Under the pieces are notes generated by a model. That model saw nothing but the letters and a program-made list of their open reading frames with translations. It had not been told where the DNA came from and ran no database searches. 12,050 bases of DNA, taken from the NCBI GenBank assembly GCA_024653875.1, contig JANLHE010000252.1, forward strand, positions 1 through 12,050. The letters run 5' to 3'. The stretch comes from Acidobacteriota bacterium. GTDB lineage: Bacteria; Acidobacteriota; Vicinamibacteria; Vicinamibacterales; SCN-69-37. Below, in pieces: positions 5,050-12,050 of this stretch (within the stretch, counting starts at the first letter, position 1; each line of letters begins with the position of its first letter). The position numbers and the translations under genes are program-made.

Positions 5050-5654
5050 CCACGCATTTGTCGGCGCGGGAATTCGTGGACGCGATCGAGGGCGGCCTGA
5101 CGGTCGATCGGCAGCGGCATCTGGATGTGTGCGCCGCCTGCCAGACCGAGGTGGAGACGCTTCGCACCATCGTGGTGGATCTGGACTCCGACGCGGACCT
5201 GCCGGAGCCGTCGCCGCTGTTCTGGGAGCACTTCCAGTCGCGGGTGAACGCCGCTGTGCGGGAGGAGGCGATGGTGCCTTCGCGCGCGGCGTGGTGGCGG
5301 ACGCTGCCCGGGGCGGGTGCGATGCGCACCTGGCTGACGGCCGGTGCCACGGTGGCCGCGCTCGTCATGGTCACCGCGATTTATCTGCGGGCGCCGGTTG
5401 ACGCGGGACGGCCGGTGGATGCGGGCGCGGCCCTGGAAGAGACCGTGGTGCCCGACGAGGCCGCGCTGGTGCTGGGCGGCGCCGAGTGGGAGTTCGTGAG
5501 CGGCATGCTCGAGACGCTCCAGGAAGACGACGTGCGCCGCGTGTTGACACCGTCACGAAACGCGGTGGACGCGGCGATGGGGAATTTGAGCGAGTCCGAG
5601 CGGAAGACATTTCTTCGCCTGCTGCAGGCGGAGATGGTTGCGGGGATGGAGTAA
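5046..5654 (+). CDS. Membrane anti-sigma factor with zinc-finger (ZAS) motif
   Basis: This 202-residue regulator is expected to bind the neighbouring ECF sigma factor on the cytoplasmic side and release it on signal. The N-terminal domain contains the HxxxCxxC zinc-binding signature at His25, Cys29 and Cys32. One transmembrane helix is visible at about residues 95-114, flanked by Arg on both ends. The C-terminal part (about 115-202), with a D-A-G-rich stretch and then a charged helical region, should be periplasmic. Translational coupling to the sigma gene through an ATGA overlap is the standard arrangement for sigma/anti-sigma pairs. The N-terminal pattern plus the single membrane helix make the role convincing; the signal sensed is unknown, although the CpxP/Spy-like neighbour suggests envelope stress. 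Confidence 0.88.
   Translation: MTTHLSAREFVDAIEGGLTVDRQRHLDVCAACQTEVETLRTIVVDLDSDADLPEPSPLFWEHFQSRVNAAVREEAMVPSRAAWWRTLPGAGAMRTWLTAGATVAALVMVTAIYLRAPVDAGRPVDAGAALEETVVPDEAALVLGGAEWEFVSGMLETLQEDDVRRVLTPSRNAVDAAMGNLSESERKTFLRLLQAEMVAGME
5648..5651 (+). promoter_or_regulatory. Shine-Dalgarno GGAG deciding the start of the CpxP/Spy-like gene
   Basis: GGAG lies 6 nt before the ATG at 5658 and only 3 nt before the in-frame GTG at 5655. The spacing favours the ATG. Confidence 0.55.
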
Positions 5655-5657
5655 GTG

Positions 5658-6224
5658 ATGACTGTATTGCCGACGTTGATGGTCAGCAGCCTGCTGGCAC
5701 TCGGGCAGGCCGTGAACCCGCCAGTGGCGCAGAACCCCAATCCCGACCTGCGCCCCATCCAGCAGGGCCAGCGTGGGCGGGGACTGAACCAGAAGCCCGG
5801 GCCCAACGCGCCCATTCAGGAACTGCAGGAGGTGTTCGACGCGTTCGCGCTCGTGCAGGCCCAGCGGATCCTGCAGCTCGACGATGAGCAGTACGGCCGG
5901 TTCTTCCCAAAGATGAGCCGCGTGTATCAGCTCAGGCGAGGGCACGGACAGGCGCGCATGCGTCTGGTGAATGAGATCCGCCGGCTGTATGCCGGGCCCC
6001 AGCGCGGAACCGATGCCCAGCTGGCTGACGCCGTCGGGCGCCTGGACGACCTGGAGGGCCGATTCGTCACCGATATGCGGGCGCTGCGGCTGGCCGTGGA
6101 CGAGGTGCTGACGCCGCGCCAGCGCGCCGGACTGCGCTTCTTCGAAGAAGACATGGAGCGCCAGAAGATCGACTTCATCACCCGATCGCGGCAAGGCGGA
6201 GGACTGTCGCCCGCGTTACACTAG
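5658..6224 (+). CDS. Exported Spy/CpxP-like (heavy-metal-resistance-type) protein
   Basis: The 188-residue protein has an N-terminal hydrophobic export signal (about residues 2-18, with an unusually weak basic region). A Pro/Gln/Asn-rich linker to about residue 50 precedes a mostly helical charged domain. That domain holds LQLDDEQYGRFFPKMSRVYQLRR (about 72-94) and LTPRQRAGLRFFEEDMERQ (about 151-169). The LT-x-x-QR element and two long amphipathic helices recall the Spy/CpxP and CnrR-like periplasmic proteins, which act as ATP-independent chaperones or stress/metal sensors. The match is structural in flavour and not conclusive. It follows the anti-sigma stop codon by 3 nt (GTG 5655 is an alternative start) and is thus the likely effector or sensor of this sigma system. 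Confidence 0.7.
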   Translation: MTVLPTLMVSSLLALGQAVNPPVAQNPNPDLRPIQQGQRGRGLNQKPGPNAPIQELQEVFDAFALVQAQRILQLDDEQYGRFFPKMSRVYQLRRGHGQARMRLVNEIRRLYAGPQRGTDAQLADAVGRLDDLEGRFVTDMRALRLAVDEVLTPRQRAGLRFFEEDMERQKIDFITRSRQGGGLSPALH

Positions 6225-6228
6225 AGGC

Positions 6229-6825
6229 ATGCGGTTACGTCTGATCCTCTGCGGCGCCGTCCTGGCGCTGGTGGCCCCCGTGGTCGCCGGCCAGGGGCCT
6301 GCAGCCGCGGACGCCGAGCGCATGGGCAAGAAGGTCCAGGCGATCCTGGAACGCGGATTGGCGCCGGCCCCGGCCGCCAAGCCTCTCACGACGAGTTTTT
6401 CCGAACAGGAACTGAACGCGTATCTGAAGGTCAACGCGTCGGAGGAACTGCCGGCGGGCGTGACGCACGCGCAGATCACGCTGCTTGATGCCGGCAAGGT
6501 GGATACGCGCGCGCTGGTGGACATGGATGCCTTGCGCACGGCGGAGAAGCGCGGCTGGCTTGATCCGCTCGCGTATGTCACCGGCATGCTGGAAGTACGC
6601 ACGGTCGGCACCTTCAAGGGCGCCAACGGCAAGGGCGTGTTCACGTTCGAGTCAGCCACCGTGGACGGCGTGCCCGTGCCACGGGCCCTCATGCAGGAAC
6701 TCGTCGCCTTCTACACCCGCACACCGGAGACGCCGAAGGGCATCCTGCTCGATCAGCCGTTTGATCTGCCCTCCCGGATCCGTGAAGTGCAGCTGCGGCG
6801 CGGCGCGGCCACGGTCATCCAGTAA
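6229..6825 (+). CDS. Exported protein of unknown function
   Basis: The 198-residue protein starts with a convincing signal peptide: Arg at 2 and 4, hydrophobic to about residue 18, and a predicted cleavage after VVA near residue 20. The mature domain begins with a charged helix (AERMGKKVQAILERG). It is followed by a FSEQELNAYLKVN segment (about 57-69) and alternating beta-type stretches such as THAQITLLDAGKVDTRALVDMD. I do not recognise the family with confidence. The layout, a helix followed by strands around an SEQELNAYL motif, is reminiscent of lipid-binding DUF2993/LmeA-type or DUF2140-type exported proteins, but this is only a guess. The gene begins 4 nt after the CpxP/Spy-like gene and likely belongs to the sigma cassette. 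The 18 nt after its stop, before recG, show no clear terminator. Confidence 0.75.
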   Translation: MRLRLILCGAVLALVAPVVAGQGPAAADAERMGKKVQAILERGLAPAPAAKPLTTSFSEQELNAYLKVNASEELPAGVTHAQITLLDAGKVDTRALVDMDALRTAEKRGWLDPLAYVTGMLEVRTVGTFKGANGKGVFTFESATVDGVPVPRALMQELVAFYTRTPETPKGILLDQPFDLPSRIREVQLRRGAATVIQ

Positions 6826-6843
6826 GCCCGGGCCCGTCCGCGG

Positions 6844-8946
6844 ATGCCTGTTGATCTGTTGTCGCAGCCGCTGCAGTTCGTCAAAGGCGTCGGCCCGCGG
6901 CGGTCGGCGGACCTTGAACGGGTGGGCCTGCTCACCGTGGAAGACCTGCTGCTGCGATTCCCGCTGCGCTACGAGAATCGCGCGGGCCTGACGCCGATGG
7001 CGGCCCTGCGTCCCGGACACACCGCGACGGTCGTCGGCGAGGTCCTGTCTTCGGGTATCCGTCCCACGCGGCGCCCGGGATTCCGCCTGTTCGAGGTGGT
7101 CGTGCGTGACGCGAGCGGCGCCGTGCGCGCCGTCTTCCCGAATCAGTCCTTCCTGAAAGACGTCTTCCACGCGCAGCAGCAGGTGGTCTTGTACGGGCCG
7201 CTCGAATATCGCAGCGGCGGCCTGCAGTTCACCAACCCCGAGTACGAGATCGTCAGGGGCGATGGCGACGATCCGGACGATGCCCACGTGCACACGGGGC
7301 GCATCGTGCCGATCTACGAGAAGGTCGGGTCGGTCACGCCGCGGATGCAGCGGTCGCTGGTGCACCAGTTGCTGGCGCAGTTGCCCGATGAGGTCATGGA
7401 TCCGGTGCCGGCCGCGGTGCGCCAGGGGTTGTCGCTGCCCACGCGCCGCGACGCGATCCTGCACACGCACTTTCCGCCGGCCGACACCAGCGTTGATGAC
7501 CTCAACGCGTTTCGCACCGAAGCCCAGCGGCGCCTGATCTTCGAGGAGTTCTTCCTGTTCCAGGCCGGACTGGTCCTGCGCAAACGCCGGCATGCTGACG
7601 TGCGCAAGACCCGGGCCGTGCAGGTGGACGATCGCATCCGTGAAGCGGCGCGCAAGGCGCTGCCGTTCAAGCTGACGCCGGGGCAGAAGGTCGCCCTGCG
7701 CGAGATCGTCACGGACATGCAGCGGCCCGAGCCGATGCACCGGCTGCTGCAGGGCGACGTGGGCGCGGGCAAGACGGTCGTCGCGCTGCTGGCCGCCCTC
7801 GTGGCCATGGAGAACGGGTTTCAGGTGGCGTTCATGGCGCCGACGGAAATCCTGGCGGACCAGCACTACATGACCATCCGCCGCCTGCTGGAACACACGC
7901 GGTTCCGCGTGGCCTCGCTGACCGGCAGCCTCACCGCCGCCAGGAAGCGCGCGGCGCTGGCCGAGATCGCCAGCGGCACCACGAACCTCGTGGTCGGCAC
8001 CCACGCGCTGGTGGAAGGCGCCGTGGAGTTTCGCGACCTGGGACTGGTGGTCATCGACGAGCAGCACCGGTTCGGCGTGATGCAGCGCGCGACGCTTCGC
8101 GGCAAAGGCCAGCAGCCGGACGTGTTGGTGATGACCGCCACGCCGATCCCGCGCACGCTGGCCCTGACGGCGTTCGGCGATCTCGACGTCTCGGTCATTC
8201 GCGATCTGCCGCCCGGGCGGCAGCCGATACGCACCGTCGCCAGACCCGAGTCGCGCCGCGACGAGATCTACCAGCTGGTCCGGAAGGAACTGGAGCAGGG
8301 GCGTCAGGCGTACGTGGTCTATCCGCTGGTGGAGGAGTCCGAGAAGGTGGACCTGCGCGCGGCGACCGAGATGGCGGAGACGCTGCAGACCGAGGTGTTT
8401 CCGGACTATCGCGTGGCGCTGCTGCACGGCAAGATGAAGGCGGACGACAAGGAACAGGTCATGGCGGGCTTCGCCCGCGGCGACGTGCACGTGCTGGCGG
8501 CGACAACCGTCGTGGAAGTGGGCGTCGACGTCGCGAATGCCACGATCATGGTGGTGGAGCACGCGGAGCGTTTTGGGTTGTCGCAGCTGCACCAGTTGCG
8601 CGGCCGCGTCGGCCGGGGCGCGCACGCGTCCACCTGCGTGCTGGTGTACCAGGCCCCGCTGACCGAACAGGGCCAGGCGCGCATCACGACCCTCACCGAC
8701 ACCAACGACGGCTTCGTGATCGCGGAGCGCGATCTGGACATTCGGGGGCCCGGTGACTTCTTCGGCACGCGCCAGTCCGGGCTGCCCACCCTGCGGGTCG
8801 GGGATCTCGTGCGCGATCACGTCATGATGGAAGAGGCGCGACGGGAGGCGGTGAACTGGTTGGACGACCCTGCGCGATCGAAGCCGCTCGTCGAGTTCCT
8901 CTCGGCGAATTGGGCGCAGCGGTTCGGCTTGGTCGGGATCGGGTAG
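6844..8946 (+). CDS. recG: ATP-dependent DNA helicase RecG
   Basis: This 700-residue superfamily 2 double-stranded DNA translocase remodels stalled replication forks and branch-migrates Holliday junctions. The length is close to E. coli RecG (693). In order: an N-terminal helical part with FVKGVGPRRSADLERVG (12-28), a wedge OB-fold domain (about 58-140), Walker A GDVGAGKT (about 304-311), the DEQH box (about 405-408), motif III TATPIPRT, motif VI QLRGRVGRG (about 584-592), and the C-terminal FFGTRQSGLPTLRVGDL region linked to translocation. All motifs are intact. Start: ATG at 6844, without a clear ribosome binding site. rsmD follows 2 nt after the stop, so the two are surely co-transcribed. 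The opposite strand carries a 722-codon open frame that is an artefact of codon bias. Confidence 0.98.
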   Translation: MPVDLLSQPLQFVKGVGPRRSADLERVGLLTVEDLLLRFPLRYENRAGLTPMAALRPGHTATVVGEVLSSGIRPTRRPGFRLFEVVVRDASGAVRAVFPNQSFLKDVFHAQQQVVLYGPLEYRSGGLQFTNPEYEIVRGDGDDPDDAHVHTGRIVPIYEKVGSVTPRMQRSLVHQLLAQLPDEVMDPVPAAVRQGLSLPTRRDAILHTHFPPADTSVDDLNAFRTEAQRRLIFEEFFLFQAGLVLRKRRHADVRKTRAVQVDDRIREAARKALPFKLTPGQKVALREIVTDMQRPEPMHRLLQGDVGAGKTVVALLAALVAMENGFQVAFMAPTEILADQHYMTIRRLLEHTRFRVASLTGSLTAARKRAALAEIASGTTNLVVGTHALVEGAVEFRDLGLVVIDEQHRFGVMQRATLRGKGQQPDVLVMTATPIPRTLALTAFGDLDVSVIRDLPPGRQPIRTVARPESRRDEIYQLVRKELEQGRQAYVVYPLVEESEKVDLRAATEMAETLQTEVFPDYRVALLHGKMKADDKEQVMAGFARGDVHVLAATTVVEVGVDVANATIMVVEHAERFGLSQLHQLRGRVGRGAHASTCVLVYQAPLTEQGQARITTLTDTNDGFVIAERDLDIRGPGDFFGTRQSGLPTLRVGDLVRDHVMMEEARREAVNWLDDPARSKPLVEFLSANWAQRFGLVGIG

Positions 8947-8948
8947 CG

Positions 8949-9473
8949 ATGCGCATCATTGCCGGCACCCTCAAGGGCCGCCGCCTCCAGGGGCCCGCCA
9001 CCGACGATGTGCGGCCGACCTCGGACCGCCTGCGCGAGACGCTGTTCAACGTCCTCGGCCCGGGCGTGCAGAACGCGCGCGTGCTGGATGCCTTTGCCGG
9101 CACGGCCGCGGTGGGCCTGGAGGCCGTCAGCCGGGGCGCGATGCACGTCACGCTGTATGAGCGCGATCCGAAGGCCCTGAAGGTGGCCGCGGCCAACATC
9201 GCGCATTGTGGCGCGACGGCCGCGTGCAGGCTTATCCGCGGCGACTTCCTGCGCTCGGCGGGGGGCGCCAATTGCGATCTTGTCTTTCTCGATCCCCCGT
9301 ATGATGATGGCGATCTGTCCGCGGCGCTGCGCGTGGCGGCCACCCACCTGGCTCCGGGTGGCCAGGTCGTGCTGGAGCATCGTCGCGCGCGCGAGACGCC
9401 GGTGGAAGTGGCCGGACTGGTGCGCACGCGGGTGCTGGCGTCGGGCGACAGCGCGTTGTCGTTTTATTCGTAG
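8949..9473 (+). CDS. rsmD: 16S rRNA (guanine-966-N2)-methyltransferase RsmD
   Basis: This 174-residue SAM-dependent enzyme methylates G966 of 16S rRNA in the small subunit. The protein starts with the family's typical MRIIAGTLKGRRL and RPTSDRLRETLFNVL (about 24-38). SAM motif I reads DAFAGTAAVGLEA from Asp47; most relatives have an SG or GSG in the loop, so this one is slightly unusual. The catalytic DPPY motif is at about 115-118. Start: the ATG at 8949, 2 nt after the recG stop, is preferred to an in-frame ATG at 8910 inside recG, because the family N-terminus begins exactly here. coaD follows after 6 nt, an rsmD-coaD neighbourhood that is common across bacteria. Confidence 0.96.
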   Translation: MRIIAGTLKGRRLQGPATDDVRPTSDRLRETLFNVLGPGVQNARVLDAFAGTAAVGLEAVSRGAMHVTLYERDPKALKVAAANIAHCGATAACRLIRGDFLRSAGGANCDLVFLDPPYDDGDLSAALRVAATHLAPGGQVVLEHRRARETPVEVAGLVRTRVLASGDSALSFYS

Positions 9474-9479
9474 GTCACC

Positions 9480-9995
9480 ATGCCAACATCCCGCATTGCC
9501 ATTTTCCCCGGCTCATTCGATCCGCTGACCAACGGTCATGTGGATCTGATTCGCCGCGCGACGCGGTTGTTCGATCGCGTGATCGTGGCGGTGCTGATGA
9601 ACCCCGACAAACAGCCGCTCTTCACGGCGGACGAACGGGTGGCGATGATCCTGGAGTCGTGCGCGGGCATTGCGGCGCCGGGCCGGATCGAGGCGGATCT
9701 CTTTGAGGGACTGCTGGTTGCGTACGCGGCCCGCCAGGGGGCGTGCGCGGTGATTCGGGGACTGCGCAGCGGGGCGGACTTTGACTACGAGCGGCCGATG
9801 GTGTCGATGAACGCGCACCTGGCGCCCGAAATCGAGACCGTGTGCCTGCTGGCCGCCGACCGGTACGCGCACCTCAGCTCGCGGCTCGTCAAGGAAGTGG
9901 CAGCGCATGGCGGCTCCATCGAGGGCCTTGTCCCGGAGACGGTGGGCCCGCGCCTGCTCGACCGGTTGAAGACGGAGACCCGGACACGCTCATGA
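9480..9995 (+). CDS. coaD: Phosphopantetheine adenylyltransferase (CoaD)
   Basis: CoaD catalyses the penultimate step of coenzyme A synthesis, joining ATP and 4'-phosphopantetheine to give dephospho-CoA. The 171-residue protein (family about 160) has the nucleotidyltransferase motif GSFDPLTNGH at 11-20, with the TxGH signature (Thr17, His20). RGLRSGADFDYERPM follows at about 93-107, and the LSSRLVKE element at 132-139 completes the ATP site. About ten extra residues at the C-terminus are basic and Thr-rich. Start: ATG at 9480 with AGG 5 nt upstream, overlapping the rsmD stop codon. The stop overlaps the aminotransferase start as ATGA (9992-9995), so the recG-rsmD-coaD-aminotransferase run is likely one operon. 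Confidence 0.97.
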   Translation: MPTSRIAIFPGSFDPLTNGHVDLIRRATRLFDRVIVAVLMNPDKQPLFTADERVAMILESCAGIAAPGRIEADLFEGLLVAYAARQGACAVIRGLRSGADFDYERPMVSMNAHLAPEIETVCLLAADRYAHLSSRLVKEVAAHGGSIEGLVPETVGPRLLDRLKTETRTRS

Positions 9996-11194
9996 CACAG
10001 CACGCACGGTACCTGTCGGCCCGCATGGATCACGTCGCGATGTCGCCCACGATGAAGGGCATGATCGCGGCGGAGAAGCTGCGCCGCGAGGGCGTGGACG
10101 TGGTGGACCTCGGCGCCGGCGAGCCCGATTTTCCCACCCCGCCGCACATCTGCGCGGCCGGCCACGCCGCCATCGATGCACAGCGCACGAAGTACACGGC
10201 CAACATGGGCACGCTGGAACTGCGGCAGGCCGTGACCGCGCGCTATCGCACGGATTACGGCGTGGAGTACGCGCCCGACGAAGTGGTGATGACGGCCGGG
10301 GGCAAACAGGCGCTGTTTCACGCGGCCATCGGGCTGTTCGGCCCGGGCGACGAGGTCATCACCCACGCGCCCGGCTGGCCGACGATCGCTGAACAAATCA
10401 AGCTGGCCGGCGCGCGCCCCGTGGTGGTGCAGACCCGCGCCGAGCAGGGATTCGTCCCGTCGGCGGATGTGCTGCTCTCGGCCCTGACGCCCAACACCCG
10501 CGGCATCGTCATCAACAGCCCGGGCAACCCAACGGGCGCGTTGCTGACCGAGGCGGATGCGCGCGTGGTGGCCGCCGAGGCGGCGAAGCGCGGCCTGTGG
10601 GTGGTGCTCGATCTCTGCTATGAAAAGTTGATTTACGGCAGCGTCCCGCACAACCTGCCGGCGATATTCGGCGAGGCCATGAAGGACCGGCTGATCCTCG
10701 CCGGCTCGGCGTCGAAGGCGTATGCCATGACCGGCTGGCGGCTGGGCTGGGCGGTGGGCCCGAGGGCGTTTGCGTCCGCGGCGAATGCGCTCCAGAGTCA
10801 CACCACCTCCAACGCCAGTTCCATTTCGCAGTACGCCGCCGTCGCGGCGCTCACCGGATCGCAACAGTGCGTGACCGACATGTTGACCGAGTATCAGCAG
10901 CGGCGCGATCAGGTCCTCGCCTGGCTCGCCGAAGAACCGCGGCTGCGCTGCGCCATGCCGCAGGGCGCGTTCTACGTGTTTCCGGATGTCACGGACTTCC
11001 TGTCACCGGACGGGCTGCGCACGTCGCTGGCTCTCAGCGACGTGTTGCTGGCCGAGGAGCACGTGGTCACCACGCCGGGTGAGGCGTTTGATGCCCCGGG
11101 CTTCATCCGCCTGTCGTACGCCACGTCGCTGGAACGGTTGCGGGAGGGCGTGACGCGCCTCATCCGGTGCGCCCGCGCCCACGCGCCGAAGTAA
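9992..11194 (+). CDS. PLP-dependent class I/II aminotransferase (aspartate aminotransferase-like)
   Basis: This 400-residue cytosolic fold-type I PLP enzyme most resembles subgroup Ib aspartate aminotransferases, with likely amino-group exchange between aspartate and 2-oxoglutarate. It shows GAGEPDFPTPPHI near the N-terminus, NSPGNPTG with Asn179, the PLP-ring-contacting Asp207 and Tyr210 (DLCYEKL, where relatives usually have DEIYEKL), Schiff-base Lys242 in SASKAYAMTGWRLGW, and the carboxylate-binding Arg373. Related aromatic or prephenate aminotransferases share these motifs, so substrate preference is uncertain. Start: the reading frame is open from 9842 inside coaD, but the ATG at 9992 in the ATGA overlap is the natural start and matches the family N-terminus. 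A glcD-like oxidase follows 20 nt downstream. Confidence 0.93.
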   Translation: MTQHARYLSARMDHVAMSPTMKGMIAAEKLRREGVDVVDLGAGEPDFPTPPHICAAGHAAIDAQRTKYTANMGTLELRQAVTARYRTDYGVEYAPDEVVMTAGGKQALFHAAIGLFGPGDEVITHAPGWPTIAEQIKLAGARPVVVQTRAEQGFVPSADVLLSALTPNTRGIVINSPGNPTGALLTEADARVVAAEAAKRGLWVVLDLCYEKLIYGSVPHNLPAIFGEAMKDRLILAGSASKAYAMTGWRLGWAVGPRAFASAANALQSHTTSNASSISQYAAVAALTGSQQCVTDMLTEYQQRRDQVLAWLAEEPRLRCAMPQGAFYVFPDVTDFLSPDGLRTSLALSDVLLAEEHVVTTPGEAFDAPGFIRLSYATSLERLREGVTRLIRCARAHAPK

Positions 11195-11203
11195 CACCGG
11201 ACC

Positions 11204-11207
11204 AGGA
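11204..11207 (+). promoter_or_regulatory. Shine-Dalgarno AGGA for the glcD-like gene
   Basis: AGGA lies 7 nt before the GTG at 11215 and supports that codon as the start in the short gap after the aminotransferase gene. Confidence 0.6.
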
Positions 11208-11214
11208 TTCCACA

Positions 11215-12050
11215 GTGGACCACGCCGTCATCGATCGCCTTCGCGTCATCGCCGGCGCGGAACACGTGCGCACCGACGCGGAGGCCTGCGAGGCCTACGG
11301 CACCGATGCCCTCAAGCAGGGCCATCCTGCCGACGTGGTGGTGTGGCCCGCCGACACCGCCCAGGTGGCGGCCATCGCCCGGCTGTGCCACGAGACACGC
11401 ACGCCGCTGGTGCCACGGGGCGCCGGCACGGGGTACACCGGCGGCGCGGTGCCGTCACTGGGCGGCGTGGTGATCAGCCTCGAACGGTTCAACCGCATTC
11501 TGGAGATCGATGAGGGCAACCTGCTGGTGATTGTCGAGCCCCACGTCATCACCGGCGATCTGCAGGATGCCGTGGAGGCGGTCGGGCTGTTTTATCCGCC
11601 GGACCCGGCGAGCCTCCGCCAGTCGGTCATTGGCGGCAACGTGGCGGAGAACGCCGGCGGGCCGCGCGCGTTCAAGTACGGCGTGACGAACAAGTACGTC
11701 CTCGGGCTGGAGGCCGTGCTGCCGACCGGCGAGGTCATCCGCACCGGCGGCAAGGTCGTCAAGAACGTGGTGGGCTACGACCTCACGCACCTGCTGGCCG
11801 GGTCGGAAGGCACGCTGGCCATCATCACCAGGATCATCCTCCGGCTCATTCCCAAGCCGCCGATGCAGGTGACGATGCGGGCGTCCTTCCCGAGCGTGCG
11901 GCATGCGGTGAACGCGGTGACGGGGTTGATTCGCGCCCGGGTCATTCCCGCCGCGCTGGAACTCATCGACGGCGACTCGCTCGACGCCGTCGCGCGCTAC
12001 CTGAACGTGCGGTCGCTGGCGCCCGAAGGCACCGCGGCGATTCTCCTGCT
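11215..12050 (+). CDS. FAD-linked oxidase, glycolate oxidase GlcD-like (partial, 3' end missing)
   Basis: The frame is open from a GTG at 11215 to the window end, giving 278 residues of a protein normally about 460-500 long. It is a flavin oxidoreductase of the PCMH/VAO fold, predicted to oxidise a 2-hydroxy acid such as glycolate or D-lactate. FAD-binding features are intact: VPRGAGTGYTGGA around residues 66-78, PPDPAS at 128-133, GGNVAENAGG from 140, KYGVTNKYVLGLE, and the GSEGTLAI loop from residue 196. The C-terminal substrate-binding cap domain begins after about residue 225 and is cut off. Glycolate versus D-lactate specificity cannot be decided from this part. It lies 20 nt behind the aminotransferase; glyoxylate made here could be transaminated by such an enzyme, but that link is speculation. 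Confidence 0.92.
   Translation, partial: MDHAVIDRLRVIAGAEHVRTDAEACEAYGTDALKQGHPADVVVWPADTAQVAAIARLCHETRTPLVPRGAGTGYTGGAVPSLGGVVISLERFNRILEIDEGNLLVIVEPHVITGDLQDAVEAVGLFYPPDPASLRQSVIGGNVAENAGGPRAFKYGVTNKYVLGLEAVLPTGEVIRTGGKVVKNVVGYDLTHLLAGSEGTLAIITRIILRLIPKPPMQVTMRASFPSVRHAVNAVTGLIRARVIPAALELIDGDSLDAVARYLNVRSLAPEGTAAILL

Noticed and set aside
6826..6843. GCCCGGGC palindrome before recG as a terminator
   Set aside because: The stem is too short, has no T-tract, and sits in an 18-nt gap between genes that may be co-transcribed.
6652..8820. 722-codon open frame on the minus strand opposite recG
   Set aside because: It is antisense to a fully motif-complete RecG, its translation is rich in His/Arg/Gln/Val with no recognisable domain, and such frames arise from strong G/C bias at third codon positions.
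9785..10864. 359-codon minus-strand frame opposite coaD and the aminotransferase
   Set aside because: Low-complexity Arg/His/Gly-rich shadow of two convincing plus-strand genes.
11455..11904. 149-codon minus-strand frame near the right edge
   Set aside because: It is antisense to the glcD-like gene, whose FAD-binding motifs are all in the plus-strand frame.

Overview
This is a GC-rich bacterial chromosome segment with densely packed, mostly housekeeping genes. Gene content and order suggest a non-proteobacterial Gram-negative bacterium, most plausibly an Acidobacteriota (Vicinamibacteria-like) lineage. The pointers are an outer-membrane beta-barrel protein, an ECF sigma/anti-sigma pair followed by a CpxP/Spy-like periplasmic protein, a LexA with a Gram-positive-like helix-turn-helix, and a recG-rsmD-coaD-aminotransferase-glcD string. 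This assignment is inference; there is no rRNA or other marker in the window. No phage, transposon, CRISPR array, tRNA or rRNA is visible.

Layout. Positions 1-206 are non-coding and carry AT-rich tandem micro-repeats. Two plus-strand envelope genes follow: a membrane-anchored M23 peptidase (207-818) and a secreted beta-barrel protein (828-1439). A convergent minus-strand operon (3440 down to 1448) reads lexA - DUF3467 protein - nth (endonuclease III) - zincin-like metallopeptidase. Its spacing is 1 nt, 4 nt and an ATGA overlap, so it is probably one transcript joining the SOS repressor to base-excision repair. Divergent from lexA, with only 12 bp between the start codons, lies a PfkB-family sugar kinase (3453-4430).

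Next comes a plus-strand envelope-stress cassette: an ECF sigma factor (4456-5049), its zinc-finger membrane anti-sigma factor (5046-5654, ATGA overlap), a CpxP/Spy-like exported protein (5658-6224) and an exported protein of unknown function (6229-6825). The remainder is a housekeeping run: recG (6844-8946), rsmD (8949-9473), coaD (9480-9995), a class I aspartate-type aminotransferase (9992-11194, ATGA overlap with coaD) and the 5' part of a glcD-like FAD-linked oxidase (11215 to the window end).

The most informative non-coding signals are two promoters. The lexA promoter has a TTGACT and TACAGT pair with a 17-bp spacer and sits so close to the GTG that the mRNA should be leaderless. An ECF-type promoter (GTAACC - GTCTAA) lies inside the 3' end of the kinase gene, just ahead of the sigma gene, and fits autoregulation. 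I found no convincing evidence of a wholly new biological system. The items worth a second look are these promoters, the micro-repeats (one of which forms the start-codon region of nth), the lexA-DUF3467-nth-zincin linkage, and the unknown exported protein in the sigma cassette.
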